This document shows positions 12,011-22,649 of a stretch of 64,000 bases of DNA, piece after piece. The translations under genes and the position numbers were made by a program. The notes under the pieces were generated by a model. The model was not told where the DNA came from, did no database searches, and saw nothing but the letters and a program-made list of their open reading frames with translations. The first letter of the stretch is position 1, and each line of letters opens with the position of its first letter. The stretch is from Cephalotus follicularis (lineage: Eukaryota > Streptophyta > Magnoliopsida > Oxalidales > Cephalotaceae), in assembly GCA_001972305.1 (NCBI GenBank), contig BDDD01005829.1, positions 18,627-82,626 of the forward strand. Reading direction: 5' to 3'.

Positions 12011-12339
12011 TAACTACTAAACTCTGTTGGGTGAGTAGCTGAAGCTGTAAGCCGTGTTAAAAAGGACTGATTGCCATTTGGGATGTTTTGGTTGCAAGTA
12101 TTCATTTTAGTTAATTACTTGTGATGGCTTGTTTGGGTTACTAAACTCTGTTGGGTAAGTAGCTAGAATTCTACTACTGAGCTCTGTTGGGAAAGTAATT
12201 GGAAGTTCCACATACGGTAGCCACTAAACTCTGTTGACTAAGTAGCTAGGGGTTTTCCAAGCAATGGTTACTGAGCTCTGTTGGGCAAGTAGCTAGGGAC
12301 TCCCTTTTGGTTACTAAGCACTGCTGTGTAGGTAACCGG
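12011..12339 (+). repeat. Degenerate minisatellite in LTR D (six units)
   Basis: Six copies of a unit close to ACTAAACTCTGTTGGGTAAG, followed by TAGCTAG, at about 12011, 12137, 12173, 12220, 12267 and 12309, with unequal spacers. A weaker relative lies at 11660-11690. Confidence 0.75.
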
Positions 12340-12470
12340 TTGTTGAGCCTGGGTGTCAGCAACCTTGATCTGGCTTGATGGGTCCTTAGTGACCTGATTG
12401 TTTTATCTGGCCCCTTTGGGGATAGGCTCGTACTTGTGTTAATGTAACCCTCGAGTGATACCTGCTTTGT

Positions 12471-12491
12471 GGATATATATATATATATATT
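12471..12491. repeat. (TA)n microsatellite
   Basis: About ten TA units within LTR D. A similar (TA)n run is at about 22510-22535 in the LTR of element G. Confidence 0.9.
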
Positions 12492-12578
12492 CAGGTATAT
12501 CCTGTGTTATTTATGTACTGTATCATGAATGCATTCATTTCATGTCATTCATTACTTGATCCCAAAATGTATTTATAC

Positions 12579-12622
12579 TTAGCCGAGTGAGGACAAAGGC
12601 TAACCCCCTACTATTTCAGATT
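12579..12622 (+). promoter_or_regulatory. Conserved LTR block with acceptor-like end (LTR D copy)
   Basis: TTAGCCGAGTGAGGACAAAG, then GCTAACCCCCTACTATTTCAG/ATT. The CTAAC followed by a short pyrimidine-rich stretch and CAG resembles a branch site plus 3' splice site. The same block is seen in B, C, E, F and G, and without its AG in A. Confidence 0.55.
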
Positions 12623-12897
12623 GACGGAGGCAATCGGACAGGTGCAGTTAAGGCTATTTTTGGAGCTGCTATTTGAAGGTTGCTTAAGCTAATTTTGTAT
12701 TATGATAATCCTACTCATGTTAGAGAGGATGATAACTCGTACTTGTTCAAATTGGATATTTTGTACTATGGGTTGAAACAACGTTTTGGGTAATTGATTT
12801 ATGTATGTGAAATTCTCTTTGGGAGATACATATGGTTTAATGAAGGTTTATTCACGCTCCGTTTTGTGAGCAATTAACAATGATGTTGTCTTGTTGT

Positions 12898-12921
12898 GAC
12901 ACGTAGTATGGGATGCGTGTC
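12898..12921 (+). ncRNA. Conserved LTR hairpin (LTR D copy)
   Basis: Arms GACACGTA and TGCGTGTC form eight pairs (one G-T) around the loop GTATGGGA. Followed by GCTTCCGC at about 12951, as in the other families. Confidence 0.55.
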
Positions 12922-13067
12922 GCGTTGTTAGTTCGGCTTATAATTGCAGGCTTCCGCAACTGATATATCTGTTTTAAAAAGGTTTAAACTTATCATAAAG
13001 TGGTTAAGCCAGATTTTTATGTTATTTGCTACCACTTAATGTCATTTTTGGGAAACGGGGTGTGACA

Positions 13068-13072
13068 ATCTT
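13068..13072. repeat. Target-site duplication of solo LTR D, right copy
   Basis: ATCTT, matching 7118-7122. Confidence 0.9.
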
Positions 13073-13918
13073 GTTGGCTGTCGACAACGTTTTGAAGTGG
13101 ATAGAGGCGATTCCTTGTCAAACTAATAACAACTCAATGGTTGTCAAGTTCCTCAAGGAACAATTCTTTCCCAGTTTGGCACCCCACTGCCATCATCAGT
13201 GATAGGGGTACCCATTTTTGCAATCATTCTTTTGAAGCCCTTATGAAAAGGTATGGGATCACCCACAAACTTGCCACACCTTACCATCCTCAAACTAGCA
13301 GGCAACTTGAGGTATCCAATCTCCAAATTAAGCAAATTCTCGAAAAAATAGTCAACCCAATAGAGAGGATTGCTCCACTCGATTCGTAGATGCTCTTTGG
13401 GCTTATCGGACAACCTTCAAGACTGACCTTGGTCAATCTCCTTACCGGCTTGTGTATGGTAAAGCGTGTTATCTTTCAGTGGAAATGGAACAACGAGCCT
13501 TTTGGGCCATTAAGCAATTTAATTTTGATCATTCCACTGCGGGTCGTCATCGTGCTCTTCAACTATCTGAGTTGGAAGAGATCCGAAATGATGTCTATGA
13601 CAATGCTAAGATCTCAAAAGGAAAGACCAAAGCCTTTCATGATGCGGGTATTTTAAGGAAAAATTTCGCAGTAGGAGATAAAGTGCTTTGTATAACTCCC
13701 GTTTACACATGTTTCCTGGAAAACTGAGATCCTGTTGGGATGGTCCTTATATTGTTAAAAATGTTTACTCACATAGTGTTTTTGAGATTTGTAAGCCAGG
13801 TACTGATGATGCTTTCAAAGTGAATGGGCAGAGGTTGAAGAAATTTCTCGAGTTTACGACTGCACCGATGGAAAAGGCCATGGACCTTCATGAGCCTCTT
13901 TATTTCGAGCCTCCATGA
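13073..13918 (+). pseudogene. pol: Tat/Athila-type integrase core and C-terminal region
   Basis: Continues the coding sequence broken at 7122. [13 protein letters not shown] carries the first catalytic Asp. A one-base frame change near 13165 precedes IISDRGTHF (second Asp), and QLEVSN supplies the Glu. 13390-13727 ([29 protein letters not shown]) and 13688-13918 ([26 protein letters not shown]) form the C-terminal DNA-binding part typical of this branch. A stop at 13387-13389 and the frame changes make it non-functional. Integrase would join the DNA copy to the host chromosome. Confidence 0.9.
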
Positions 13919-15130
13919 TCATATTCGGTACACCCTACCCCTATTGTTCTTTTATTTTGTTCCATGTTTTCATATATCTTTCTTGATCATTCATTGTTAT
14001 TTTTATAGTTGGTTTTTAGTGCATTGAGGACAATGCAAAATTTAAGTATGATGGGGGAGGGGGGCGGGGGAGGGGTGTGTGTTAGACCAAAGTTCATTTT
14101 AATTTTAAAAGTATGAGTAAATGTTTATGTACTTACAAATAATAGAAACCCCATCAGAGAAATAATAAAAAATTTGTTTTCAAGGAAAATAAAAGGAATA
14201 CATCTCACGGTAGGAGTCTGTGCAAAAATGAATGAGTAAAAAGAACCGATCTTGTGTGTTTTCAAAGCTTCATAAATCTTATTAAGGATGAGGATAAAGA
14301 ATTGATGTTCTTGCATATAAAAAAAAGAAAAAGAAGAAAAATAATATTTATTTTACCTCTTTGAATTCAGTCTTAGTCTGTAGCCTATTTAATTCGAGTA
14401 AGTAAACCCTAGGGGTGTTTTACACCTAGTTACGTAAAGTCAATTGGCTTGAGAGTAACTGGTCCAAAACTTGGTACATGGGTCTTATAGAAAGCTTAAG
14501 AGACTAAGACATTGCATGAATTTAAGTTGGTAATTTTTTTTATCTCATGCGTGAATTAAAAATCTGAAACCACTTAGTAATTTGGGTGTCTGGTGTATGC
14601 TCCACCCATTTCGTTCAAGCCAACAGTAGTGAAGGAATGAGTTATATAAAAGAAAAAGAAAAAAATGTGTGTGAGTGATAAAGTTCTTTGTCTGACTCCA
14701 AAGTAGGATTTTATGTTACTAAGAATGCATATCTTGATTGGTAAACAATGTGGATAATGATTGAAGCTCCTTAATTGAGATGTGTTTTGATTCTTGAACT
14801 TGGAGCAAGATAATAAAGTTCAAGTATATGGGTGTTTATTAATTTCTAATTAGAGATGGAATTAATTTTCAATTAGAGATACATTTAACCTATTAGGAAA
14901 GTTACGATGAACTGAATTTTCTGTGTTTATTCTTTGAAAACACTCGCGAGACAGAACTCATCCACTAGAGGCACCTAAGGGTTTAAAGGCTTGTTGCATA
15001 TGCTAAATGCAATTGTGATTCCTACGAAAATGAGTTATGGTTTTTGTTTTTGTTTTTTGTTTTTGTTTTCTTGTTTTAGCTTTCCGTTTCATTTTCTTGA
15101 GGACAAGCAACGTTTAAGTATGAGGGTATT
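13919..15130 (+). other. Tat/Athila 3' untranslated region with purine tracts
   Basis: No coding signal. A purine tract (ATGGGGGAGGGGGG) at about 14049-14080 follows GAGGACAATGC...TTTAAGTATG. A second, similar motif (GAGGACAAGC...TTTAAGTATGAGGG) at 15098-15127 lies next to the LTR and is the likelier polypurine tract. A (TTTTTG)n-like low-complexity stretch is at 15033-15078. Confidence 0.6.
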
Positions 15131-16014
15131 TGTTTAGCATAAAAATATGTTGTTTTTAAGGATTTATTCATTATGTTTTTTATGCTTGGAACAGATTACT
15201 TTGGTTGTGTTTTATTGATTTTCAGGTAAAAGGCCAAAAAGATCAAAATGCATAGTGCTAGTCAAATTGGTGCGAATTGAAGATAAGAAGATCAAAGCTT
15301 GAAGAATTGACAATTTTCTGCAGAAAAAAGGTCAAAGCGTCGACGGGTTTCACTTAAACGTCGTCGCTTAGACGTAAAGCGCTGACAGAATTTTTGTTAG
15401 CGTCGACGCTCAACTCAAACAATATAAAGCTCTGACGAGATACACTTTACCGTCGACGTTTAGATACGTATAGCAATTCCCACAACTCTCTGTACTGAAC
15501 CGTTGATGCCTTGCTCATTACCATCGATGCTTAACAACTAAAGCGCAGAACAAGTTCACCTTCACATTTTTAAAGCGTCAACGCTAAACAACAAACCGTT
15601 GATGCCCAGAAGAAAAGTGTCGACGCTTATGACGTATCAGATGACACAAAAATGGAAAGTTTTAGATTTTACATGGATTGTAATTAGGTTAACTTTATTT
15701 CCGTTTTTAAGCAGTTTTGTAAGTATATAAAGAAAGAGAGGCCATCCATAAATAGTGTGTAGTGAGTTGATTCCTATAGCCACCTCCTCTCTTTTCATCA
15801 GTTTTATTTACCATGTTTTGTAGCTAAACTCTCAAAGTTTTTATGGTTAGAACAAAGCCATTAGATGTATTGAAACAACTCCATTAATAAAATCCTTGGA
15901 TTTTTGATTTGTTCTTCAATTTTCTGACATCTCCCACACTTTTTATGTTTGATTAAAATCCACATACACTTTGTCTATGAAGAAGAAAGTTGCTGAATGA
16001 ATGGTGTTTATAAG
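15131..16014 (+). repeat. Tat/Athila 3' LTR, left part
   Basis: Begins near TGTTTAGCATAAAAATATG; the exact edge is uncertain. Holds an array of GCGTCGACGC-like palindromes at 15335-15640, a TATA-like AGTATATAAAG (about 15720-15733) and an AATAAA-type signal near 15884. It is interrupted at 16015 by the Sirevirus and appears to resume at 28228. Confidence 0.65.
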
Positions 16015-17320
16015 TGTAGGTCCACAACTAGCAACCTAGAGGGGGGTGAATAGGTTATGCGGAAAATAACCCTTCTTTTAAATAAAAAACAATAGAAACA
16101 AATAATCAAATTACTCTTAAATAATTATAAGCAATTAAATAAATTGCAATTAAATAAAATAGTAAAAGAAAGAGAGTTGTAAACAATGTATAGTGGTTCG
16201 GCCAATAATGCCTACGTCCACTCTCCCAAGCCGCACTTGAGGTTCCACTAGATTGTAATCCTACGATCATAATCACAACTTCTAGATTTTTACAAGTTGA
16301 ATCCTAACTCGGATTTTTGCGAGTTCAATCCTAACTCAGATTTTTGAGAGCTAAATCCTAACTCAGAGTGTAGGTACTAATGACCTTGTGATACAAATAT
16401 TCAAGTGGTGTTGTGTTTATAATAACCTCTAGAAAAGTTTGGATATGAAAATAATAAGGCTCAAAAGTTATGAGAAAATATAACTTGCAAAGATAACTCA
16501 AAGTACTTGTAAGAAGACTGATTTCTCTTTCTCAAGTGTTGATGCTTTTCTTGTTGTATTTCTTCACTTGATTCAGCCTTTATTTATAGCCTTTGTTGAA
16601 TATAGCCATTGCTTTCATCAAGGAAATCGTCAAAGAGCCATTTGAGTCAAGAATGGTAAGTCTTCACCATTTCAGCAACTTCAGTTCTTACAGATTTTGT
16701 GTCTGTTTGTCTTTGACGTTAACGTGTACGATAGGCGTGGACGTCTATCTCCTTATGCGTTGACACCTTTAGCTCTTTGCGTTGACTCCACAGGCTACTG
16801 TTCGATTCTTGCTTTATTTACGTTGACGCGTATTCATAGCATTGATGCGGATCTCATTTGTGAGCGTTAACATTCTGTTTATGCGTTAATGTCCAATCCT
16901 ATTTGAGATTTGAGCATGCTTTTGCGTTGACGTCTAATTATAGCGTTGACGTCTTCCTCATCGGTGTTGACACCAAAAAGTCTTCACGTTAACGTCCAAA
17001 GCTACTGTCCGATTTTTCACCTTATGGCTTTAACGTCTTCATAATGGCGTTGACGCCAATAATGCAATCCCCTGCACATTGACGAGAATAAACACCACGT
17101 TGATGAAGATCATCTTGCAAAGCCCAGAACATGTGCTCAAGCCCAGCACGTTGACGCCTAGGGTATAGTCGTTGACGCCAATATAACTGATATGCACATT
17201 TTGCTTCTTTTCACTTGCAACTTTTCCTATTTGTTACTTTCAAACATATCCTTCACATCGACAAACACATTAAGTGTTTTGTTATCATCAAAACTAAGAT
17301 TGTAACACACAATGTCAATA
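16015..17320 (-). repeat. Sirevirus 3' LTR
   Basis: 1306 bp. On the minus strand it begins near TGACATTGTGTGTTACAATC and carries GATGATAACAAAAC; toward its end it has CTATTCACCCCCC, a hallmark of Sirevirus LTRs. It includes a long array of GTTGACG/GTCAACG half-palindromes at 16720-17175. The inner edge agrees with the 5' LTR remnant at 28227. Confidence 0.8.
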
Positions 17321-17474
17321 ATCTCCCCCTTTTTGATGATGACAAAACATTCATAATAAAAATGCATAAACAAACTCAAACACAATACTAAAAGAAAAAA
17401 TATTTAAGCACTCATTACTCAGCACATTACTCCCCCTTAATAGGAACTCCCCCTTAAATGGGATCTCCCCCTTA
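17321..17474 (-). promoter_or_regulatory. Multiple polypurine tracts of the Sirevirus
   Basis: On the minus strand, AAAAAGGGGGAGAT touches the LTR (17335-17321), and three further AAGGGGGAG tracts lie upstream at about 17473-17464, 17456-17448 and 17438-17430. A fifth weaker tract is at 17588-17579. Repeated polypurine tracts are a known trait of Sireviruses and support the lineage call. Confidence 0.75.
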
Positions 17475-17646
17475 ATGGGATATGCATCCTTTAATCACTT
17501 TCTTTCTACCAATAAATATAAAACACTTATAAACATCAAACATCATACATTCTAAAACATGCATATCTAGCCTTTTAATTTTCTCCCCCGTTCTGGAAAT
17601 CATCAAAAGGAATATCATGAAACAATAAAAAAAATGCATATGACAT

Positions 17647-18528
17647 TTATTCTATTTCACATAAACCTAGTTCTCTTCTAAGATTAGAGAAAGTATTTTC
17701 ATTAAGAGGTTTTGTGAAAATATCTGATATTTGCTCTTTTGTGGGAATATATGAGAGAACTATATCTTCTTTTTCTATATGATCCCTAATGAAATGATGT
17801 CTAATGTCTATGTGTTTGGTTCTAGAGTGATGAACAGGGTTTTTTGACAAACAAATACTACTTGTGTTATCACATTTTATTGGTATTTTATTAAACTTAT
17901 AACCATAGTCCACTAGTTGTTGTTTCATCCAAATTGCTTGGGCACAACAACTCCTGGCTGTAATATATTCAGCCTCGGTAGTGGATAGAGCAACAGAATT
18001 TTGCTTTTTACTAAACCAAGATACTAACATGCTTCTTAAGAAATGACATGATCCACTTATGCTCTTCCTATCAACCTTATATCCGCCGAAATCGGCATCA
18101 GGATAGGTATGCAATTCAAAACTAGATTCCCTCGGATACCATAAGCCTAGCGTAGATGTATATGCAAGATACTTGAAAATACGTTTTGGAGCAAAAAGAT
18201 GTGACTCTTTAGGATTAGACTGAAAATGTGCACATAAACACACAACAAACAAGATATCCGATCTACTAGCAGTAAGATATAATAAAGAGCCTATCATACT
18301 TCTATATAGCTTTTGATCGATAGATTTACCTTTCTCATCCTTATCAAGCTTTGTTGTAGTGCTCATTGGTGTCTTACTATGCTTCGCATTTTCCAATCCG
18401 AATCATTTAAGAAGATCCTTCACGTACTTGGATTGGTTGATAAAGATTCCATCTTTGAGTTGTTTTATTTGAAGTCTGAGAAAGTAGCTAAGCTCTCCCA
18501 TCATACTCATCTCAAATTCATCTTTCAT
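17647..18528 (-). pseudogene. pol: Sirevirus reverse transcriptase end and RNase H
   Basis: The 17647-18396 stretch reads without a stop for 249 residues: MIGSLLYLTASRSDI, then RNase H with DADFGG, STTEAEYI, CDNTSSICLSKNP and HIDIRHHFIRD, ending at a stop 3' of KPLNENTFSNLRRELGL. 18397-18528 holds the upstream part after a frame break. In a live element this removes RNA from RNA:DNA hybrids. It is the best-preserved piece of this element. Confidence 0.88.
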
Positions 18529-18955
18529 CAAATTAGCAAAGTCCTTACACATAACTTCGTTAGTAGAACCAAAACAATATCATCAACGTAAACTTGTACG
18601 ATTAATATATCATCATGATTTCTTTTAGTAAACAAGGTAATATCAACAAATCCTCTTTTGAAATTATTTGAAATTAAAAAGCTACTTAACCTTTCGTACC
18701 AAGCACGTGGAGCTTGTTTCAAACCATACAAAGCTTTTTGCAATTTGAAAACATGGTTAGGAAAATAATGGATCAACAAAACCAGGAGGTTGTTCAACAT
18801 AAACTTCTTCTTTTATAAAACCATTAAAAAATGCACTTTTAACATCCATTTGATATAAAGTAAAATTTTTGTGTGATGAAAATGCAAGTAACACATGAAT
18901 AGATTCAAGTCTAGCTATAGGGGCATATGTTTCATCAAAATCTATTCCTTCTTCC
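18528..18955 (-). pseudogene. pol: Sirevirus reverse transcriptase palm
   Basis: FKLQKALYGLKQAPRAWYERL and the catalytic YVDD are intact (VQVYVDDIVL near 18590). Immediately after YVDD a one-base loss in a T run shifts the frame, so the following residues read wrongly. 18801-18955 is the finger region in another frame ([20 protein letters not shown]) with a stop. Confidence 0.85.
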
Positions 18956-19701
18956 TAGGAATAGCCTTTAGTAACTAGTCTAGCCTTATTTCTAACAATA
19001 GCACCATGATCATCCATTTTATTTCTAAAACCCCATTTTGTTCCAATAATCGAATGGTCATCAGGCCTAGGTACTAGTTCCCATACTTCATTGCGTTTAA
19101 ATTGATTTAGCTCTTCTTGCATAGCTATAATCCAAAACTCATCATTTTTAGCCTCAGCTATGTTCTTAGGTTCGATTGGAGATATAAAAGCTAAATAGTT
19201 ACAAGCATTATATGAAGACCTAGTAGTTATACCTCTTGTAGGGTTACCTATGATAGCATGAAGAGGGTGATCTCGTATAAGATTCCTATGACTAACTTGT
19301 GGAATGATATTTTCTAATGATTGTGAACTAGATTCTTCTACATGAAGTAAGTCATCATTTAAAGACATATCATCTACTTTTTCTAAAAGAGTATCTATAT
19401 CTTCACCACTATCTACTTGAGAAATAACAAGATTAGATTCATTGAATATAACATGTACAAATTCTTCTACAACGAATCTTTTCTTATTAAAGATTCTATA
19501 TGCTTTACTAGAGTTTGAGTATCCAAGAAAAATACCTTCATCCGCTTTAGCATCGAACTTACCCAAATTGTCCTTGCCATTGTAATGCACGAAGCAGTTG
19601 CACCCGAATGCATGAAAGTAACTAATATTAGGCTTTCTCTGCCTCCATAATTCATACGGAGTCTTTTTGGCAACAGGCCTTATTGTTATACGATTTAACA
19701 C
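18955..19701 (-). pseudogene. pol: Sirevirus integrase C-terminus to start of reverse transcriptase
   Basis: 248 residues open. LNRITIRP...TPYELW, FHAFGCNCFVH and GIFLGYSNSSKAYRIFN are the copia integrase C-terminal signatures; then an acidic linker, and EELNQFKRNEVWELVPRP and NKARLVTKGYS begin the reverse transcriptase. A homopolymer run (A9 at 19731-19739) separates it from the integrase core. Confidence 0.88.
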
Positions 19702-19728
19702 ATAACATGCAGTATTAACAGCCTCAGC

Positions 19729-20178
19729 TCAAAAAAAAATTGGTAAAGAATTTTCGAAAGGCATTGTTCTAGCCATTTCCTGCAAAGTTCTATTCTTTCT
19801 CTCTAGAACTCCATTTTGTTGAGGAGTTCTAGGAGTAGAAAAATTATGAACAAAACCATTTTCATTGCAAAAATTTTCCAAATCAATGGTTTCAAACTCT
19901 CTACCATGATCACTTCTAATAGATTTAATGGTAGAATTCTTTTCATTTTGAATCTTTTTACAAAAAATTTTAAACTCGTTGAAAGCATCATTTTTATTTG
20001 TTAAAAATAAAGTCCATGTAAATCTTGAAAAATCATCTACAATAATTAAAGCATATTGTTTTCCACCAAGACTTCTAGTCCTAGACGGTCCAAACAAGTC
20101 CATATGCAATAGTTCTAATGGCATGGATGTAGAAACTACATTTTTGCTTTTAAAAGACGATCGAGTTTGCTTTCCCAT
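19729..20178 (-). pseudogene. pol: Sirevirus integrase catalytic core
   Basis: All three DDE residues are visible: LLHMDLFGPSR, IRSDHGREFE and NGVLERKNRTLQ. The order and spacing suit a copia integrase. The frame ends in ...NSLPIFF followed by a stop caused by the poly-A (poly-T on this strand) run. Confidence 0.88.
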
Positions 20179-20600
20179 TTGACAAGCATCAAAAATTTTA
20201 TCTTTTTCAAACGAAATTTGGGAAGCCCTTTAACAAGATCATATCTCAATATTTTTGAAATGGTGTTCATGCCAGCATGACCTAGTCTCCTATGCCATAA
20301 CCAACTATCATCATTGTTTATAGAGACAAGAAATTTTACATTTTGAAAATCAAGACTTTTTAAATTTATAACATAAATATTATCTTGTCTATATCCAATG
20401 AACTTGATTGAATTGTCAAAGACATTAACTACAATGCAATGTGTCTTTTCGAAAGTGATTCTATAACCTTTGTCACACAATTGACTTATGCTAAGAAGGT
20501 TATGTTTGAGTCCCTTGACATACAAGACATTATAAATAGAGGTTGAAGAGTTTTTACCTATGGTGCAAACTCCTTCAATCTTCCCTTTTACATCGTCTCC
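20136..20600 (-). pseudogene. pol: Sirevirus GAG-pre-integrase domain
   Basis: KGLKHNLLSISQLCDKGY and WLWHRRLGHAGMNTI (H-x3-H of the zinc-binding site) are classic. The C-x2-C part is lost by a frame change near 20170. Upstream, at 20526-20600, the protease-integrase linker is visible until element G interrupts at 20618. Confidence 0.82.
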
Positions 20601-20764
20601 GAATGTTACTTGTCCTCTGTAATAACCGAAAATTCATTCTGTGTATATTGTACTCTTGATGAATAAAATATGCACTTACTTGAATTTAATGTCCAATTAT
20701 TATACGGAATTATGGTTGCTAATTTAAATTAAGCAAATGAACCTAAAATGACCAAAAACAGCCA

Positions 20765-20855
20765 TCTACAGCCGACTGCCATAGGGGAACAGTCGACTGG
20801 CTGATGCGTGATGTGACAGTCGACTGCCTGTTAAAGACAGTCGACTGGAACGGTA
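20765..20855 (+). repeat. CAGTCGACTG palindrome array, G LTR cluster 1
   Basis: Four copies or near-copies of the 10-bp palindrome (GTCGAC core), about 20-30 bp apart. The second cluster at 21870-22005 has six. Confidence 0.8.
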
Positions 20856-21100
20856 CAGAACAGGTGTCTGTACATGCATATGAGACAGGGTTGTGGCATT
20901 GCATGAAGGACAGGTGTTAGGCGAAGTCACCAGCTGCCAGAGCATGCAAAAAGGAGTGCTTGCATGACTTCTATCCCTCCTGCAACCTGCAGACAGAAGA
21001 TGGGAAAGAGAGAAAGTGAATGTAGACAATGAACATGTGAGTGAGAGGAAAGAAAGGGCTGAGTGAATGGGAGTCTGGCAAATTCTAAGGCTCCTAAGCC

Positions 21101-21230
21101 TTTATATCAGCTGTTTGGCCTGAATGTGAGTGTTAGAAACACTGAAGTAGAGGAGAGTTGCTGGAAATTAATGGAGCTTGCATGTTGATGGATTAGAGCT
21201 CGAAGAAGGAGTTGAAGCTTTGATTCCTGG
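21101..21230 (+). promoter_or_regulatory. Putative LTR promoter and leader exon 1 of element G
   Basis: TATA-like box at 21101-21108 and, 120 bp downstream, the donor-like CCTG/GTAAGA. Equivalent pairs occur at 5428/5304 (A), 42829/42688 (B) and 59470/59344 (C), all minus strand. No transcript data. Confidence 0.45.
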
Positions 21231-22649
21231 TAAGACTCCAATTTGTATTATGATTGAAGTTGTAGGCTGACAGTAGCACATATGGTTACCTGTATACTGT
21301 CCATAGTGTCACATTTAGAAATGGTAATGAAAGGGGAGTAAGAAAAATGAATATGAAGCTTAGAGAATCGTTGATAACTCCAATTCGAATTATAGTTGTT
21401 GTTAGTTGTCAAGATATATGTATACTGATTCCCTTAAAAATATATATACATCTTCTGTCAACACGTTAAGATCAAGAATCTGGAATTAAAATATATGTGA
21501 CACGAGTCCAAGAGTAGTTGTAAAAGAGTAATTAGGAAGCTTAATGAACTAGTGATAAACTACTGTTGGAATTGTAGTTATAATAAGAGGATTATGGATA
21601 CTTACTGGTATTAATGCATGTGTCCGTAAACATGCATGATATAGATTAATTCTACTGGAATTGAAGGATTGGTTGATGGAAAAGGCTTGGAAACTCAAAG
21701 AGAGAGATCAATCCCAATTGATCTTGGGATAGCGTTTAAGGTAGGGGTAATGACATATTTTGGAAGATATGAGTATGCATATCATGTATTGTTATTTTCT
21801 GCTTGATTGCATGCATTGATTGGTTTTGTATTAGGCATTGAATTATACAACCTGCTACTGCCTGCATTTTCTGGGCAAAGCAGTCGACTGTTCTTCATTA
21901 CAGTCGACTACTCAACCTATCCAGTCGACTGTTAAGAGAAAACAGTCGACTACTCAATCGAAACAGCCGACTGTTCTTAAGAGCAGTCGACTGTCCTGGG
22001 TAAAAATGCTGATATAGGTCCTATTTGGGCCTCAATTTAAATGTAATTAACTTGGCCTCCATACGGATGATTAGAACAATCAATCCTGGCCTTATACACA
22101 ATTACGTTACAGAAACTAAACATGTATGCACTCCTTATGAGAGTTGCACATGAATGACTATGGTATACTAAATACCTTACTAAATTCCTTGAATTGCTAC
22201 TGCCTTTTACTATTGTTGCTGTATATGCTACTGTTATATTAGTATATACTGTTTTTGGTGTTATCTAACACCACTACCTTTTATATTTCCATGATCGAAC
22301 CAACTAAGTGCTATATGCACCATTTATGATATCAAATATCATTTTCAAATGAAAGCTTATTGTTAAAAGAACTACTGATTTTCCTCCTATGAGAGGTACC
22401 TACTGTTTTGTTCCCCAACTGGGAACCACTACTGTACTGATATCGTTTTCCTCCTATGAGTTGTACGATCAATGAATTGTTAAATGTTTCTAAAGAAAAC
22501 AACTTTTATATTGCATATTATATATATATATATATGTAGTATTTTTATTGAACTGAATTGATTGAATTGATTGTCTATGCTATTGCCGTTAGTCGAGTGA
22601 TAGGAGACATCACTGGCTACGGAGGTGGTCCTCTGTGTCACACCCCGCT

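Larger units (their letters stand above)
7123..13067 (+). mobile_element. Solo LTR D (Ty3/gypsy), enlarged by nesting and duplication
   Basis: Begins TGTAACGCCCG and ends GGGGTGTGACA, flanked by ATCTT on both sides. There is no primer site, gag or pol inside, so this is a solo LTR. Its 5945 bp are explained by a nested Sirevirus-type LTR plus duplication (about 1287 bp) and a 1171-bp tandem duplication, leaving a native LTR of about 3.5 kb. It aligns in reverse with the LTR of element E: both carry ATCGACG palindrome arrays, a conserved promoter-proximal stretch (ACACGGGTGTG...GCATGTGAA) and the 3' block with the hairpin. The absence of an internal region is inferred from reading, not from alignment. 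Confidence 0.85.
16015..20617 (-). mobile_element. Sirevirus-type Ty1/copia retrotransposon (3' half)
   Basis: Minus-strand element: 3' LTR 16015-17320, several polypurine tracts, RNase H, reverse transcriptase, integrase and the GAG-pre-integrase domain, then interrupted at 20618 by element G. A 170-bp piece of its 5' LTR reappears at 28058-28227, beyond G. Outer flanks are ATAAG (16010-16014) and ATACG (28228-28232), which differ by one base and may be its mutated target duplication. Gag and most of the 5' LTR are missing, apparently lost with the 3' end of G. Confidence 0.85.
20618..22635 (+). repeat. Element G 5' LTR, first part
   Basis: Starts TGTAATAACCG. Features in order: CAGTCGACTG array at 20765-20855; GA-rich tract; TATA-like TTTATATC at 21101-21108; donor-like CCTG/GTAAGA with intron base 1 at 21230; second CAGTCGACTG array at 21870-22005; and inverted TACTG.../ATGAGAGGTACC stretches. 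It ends where F is inserted. Confidence 0.88.

Noticed and set aside
7123-13067. D as a full-length retrotransposon
   Set aside because: No primer site, polypurine tract or coding domain inside; extra length is explained by the nested LTR and the duplication.
14041-14085. G-rich tract as a telomere-like or G-quadruplex locus
   Set aside because: It is a single purine tract in the usual position after pol in Tat/Athila elements.
20618-22635. A host gene with a TATA box and splice donor
   Set aside because: The same arrangement recurs at the same place in the LTRs of A, B and C, so it belongs to the element.
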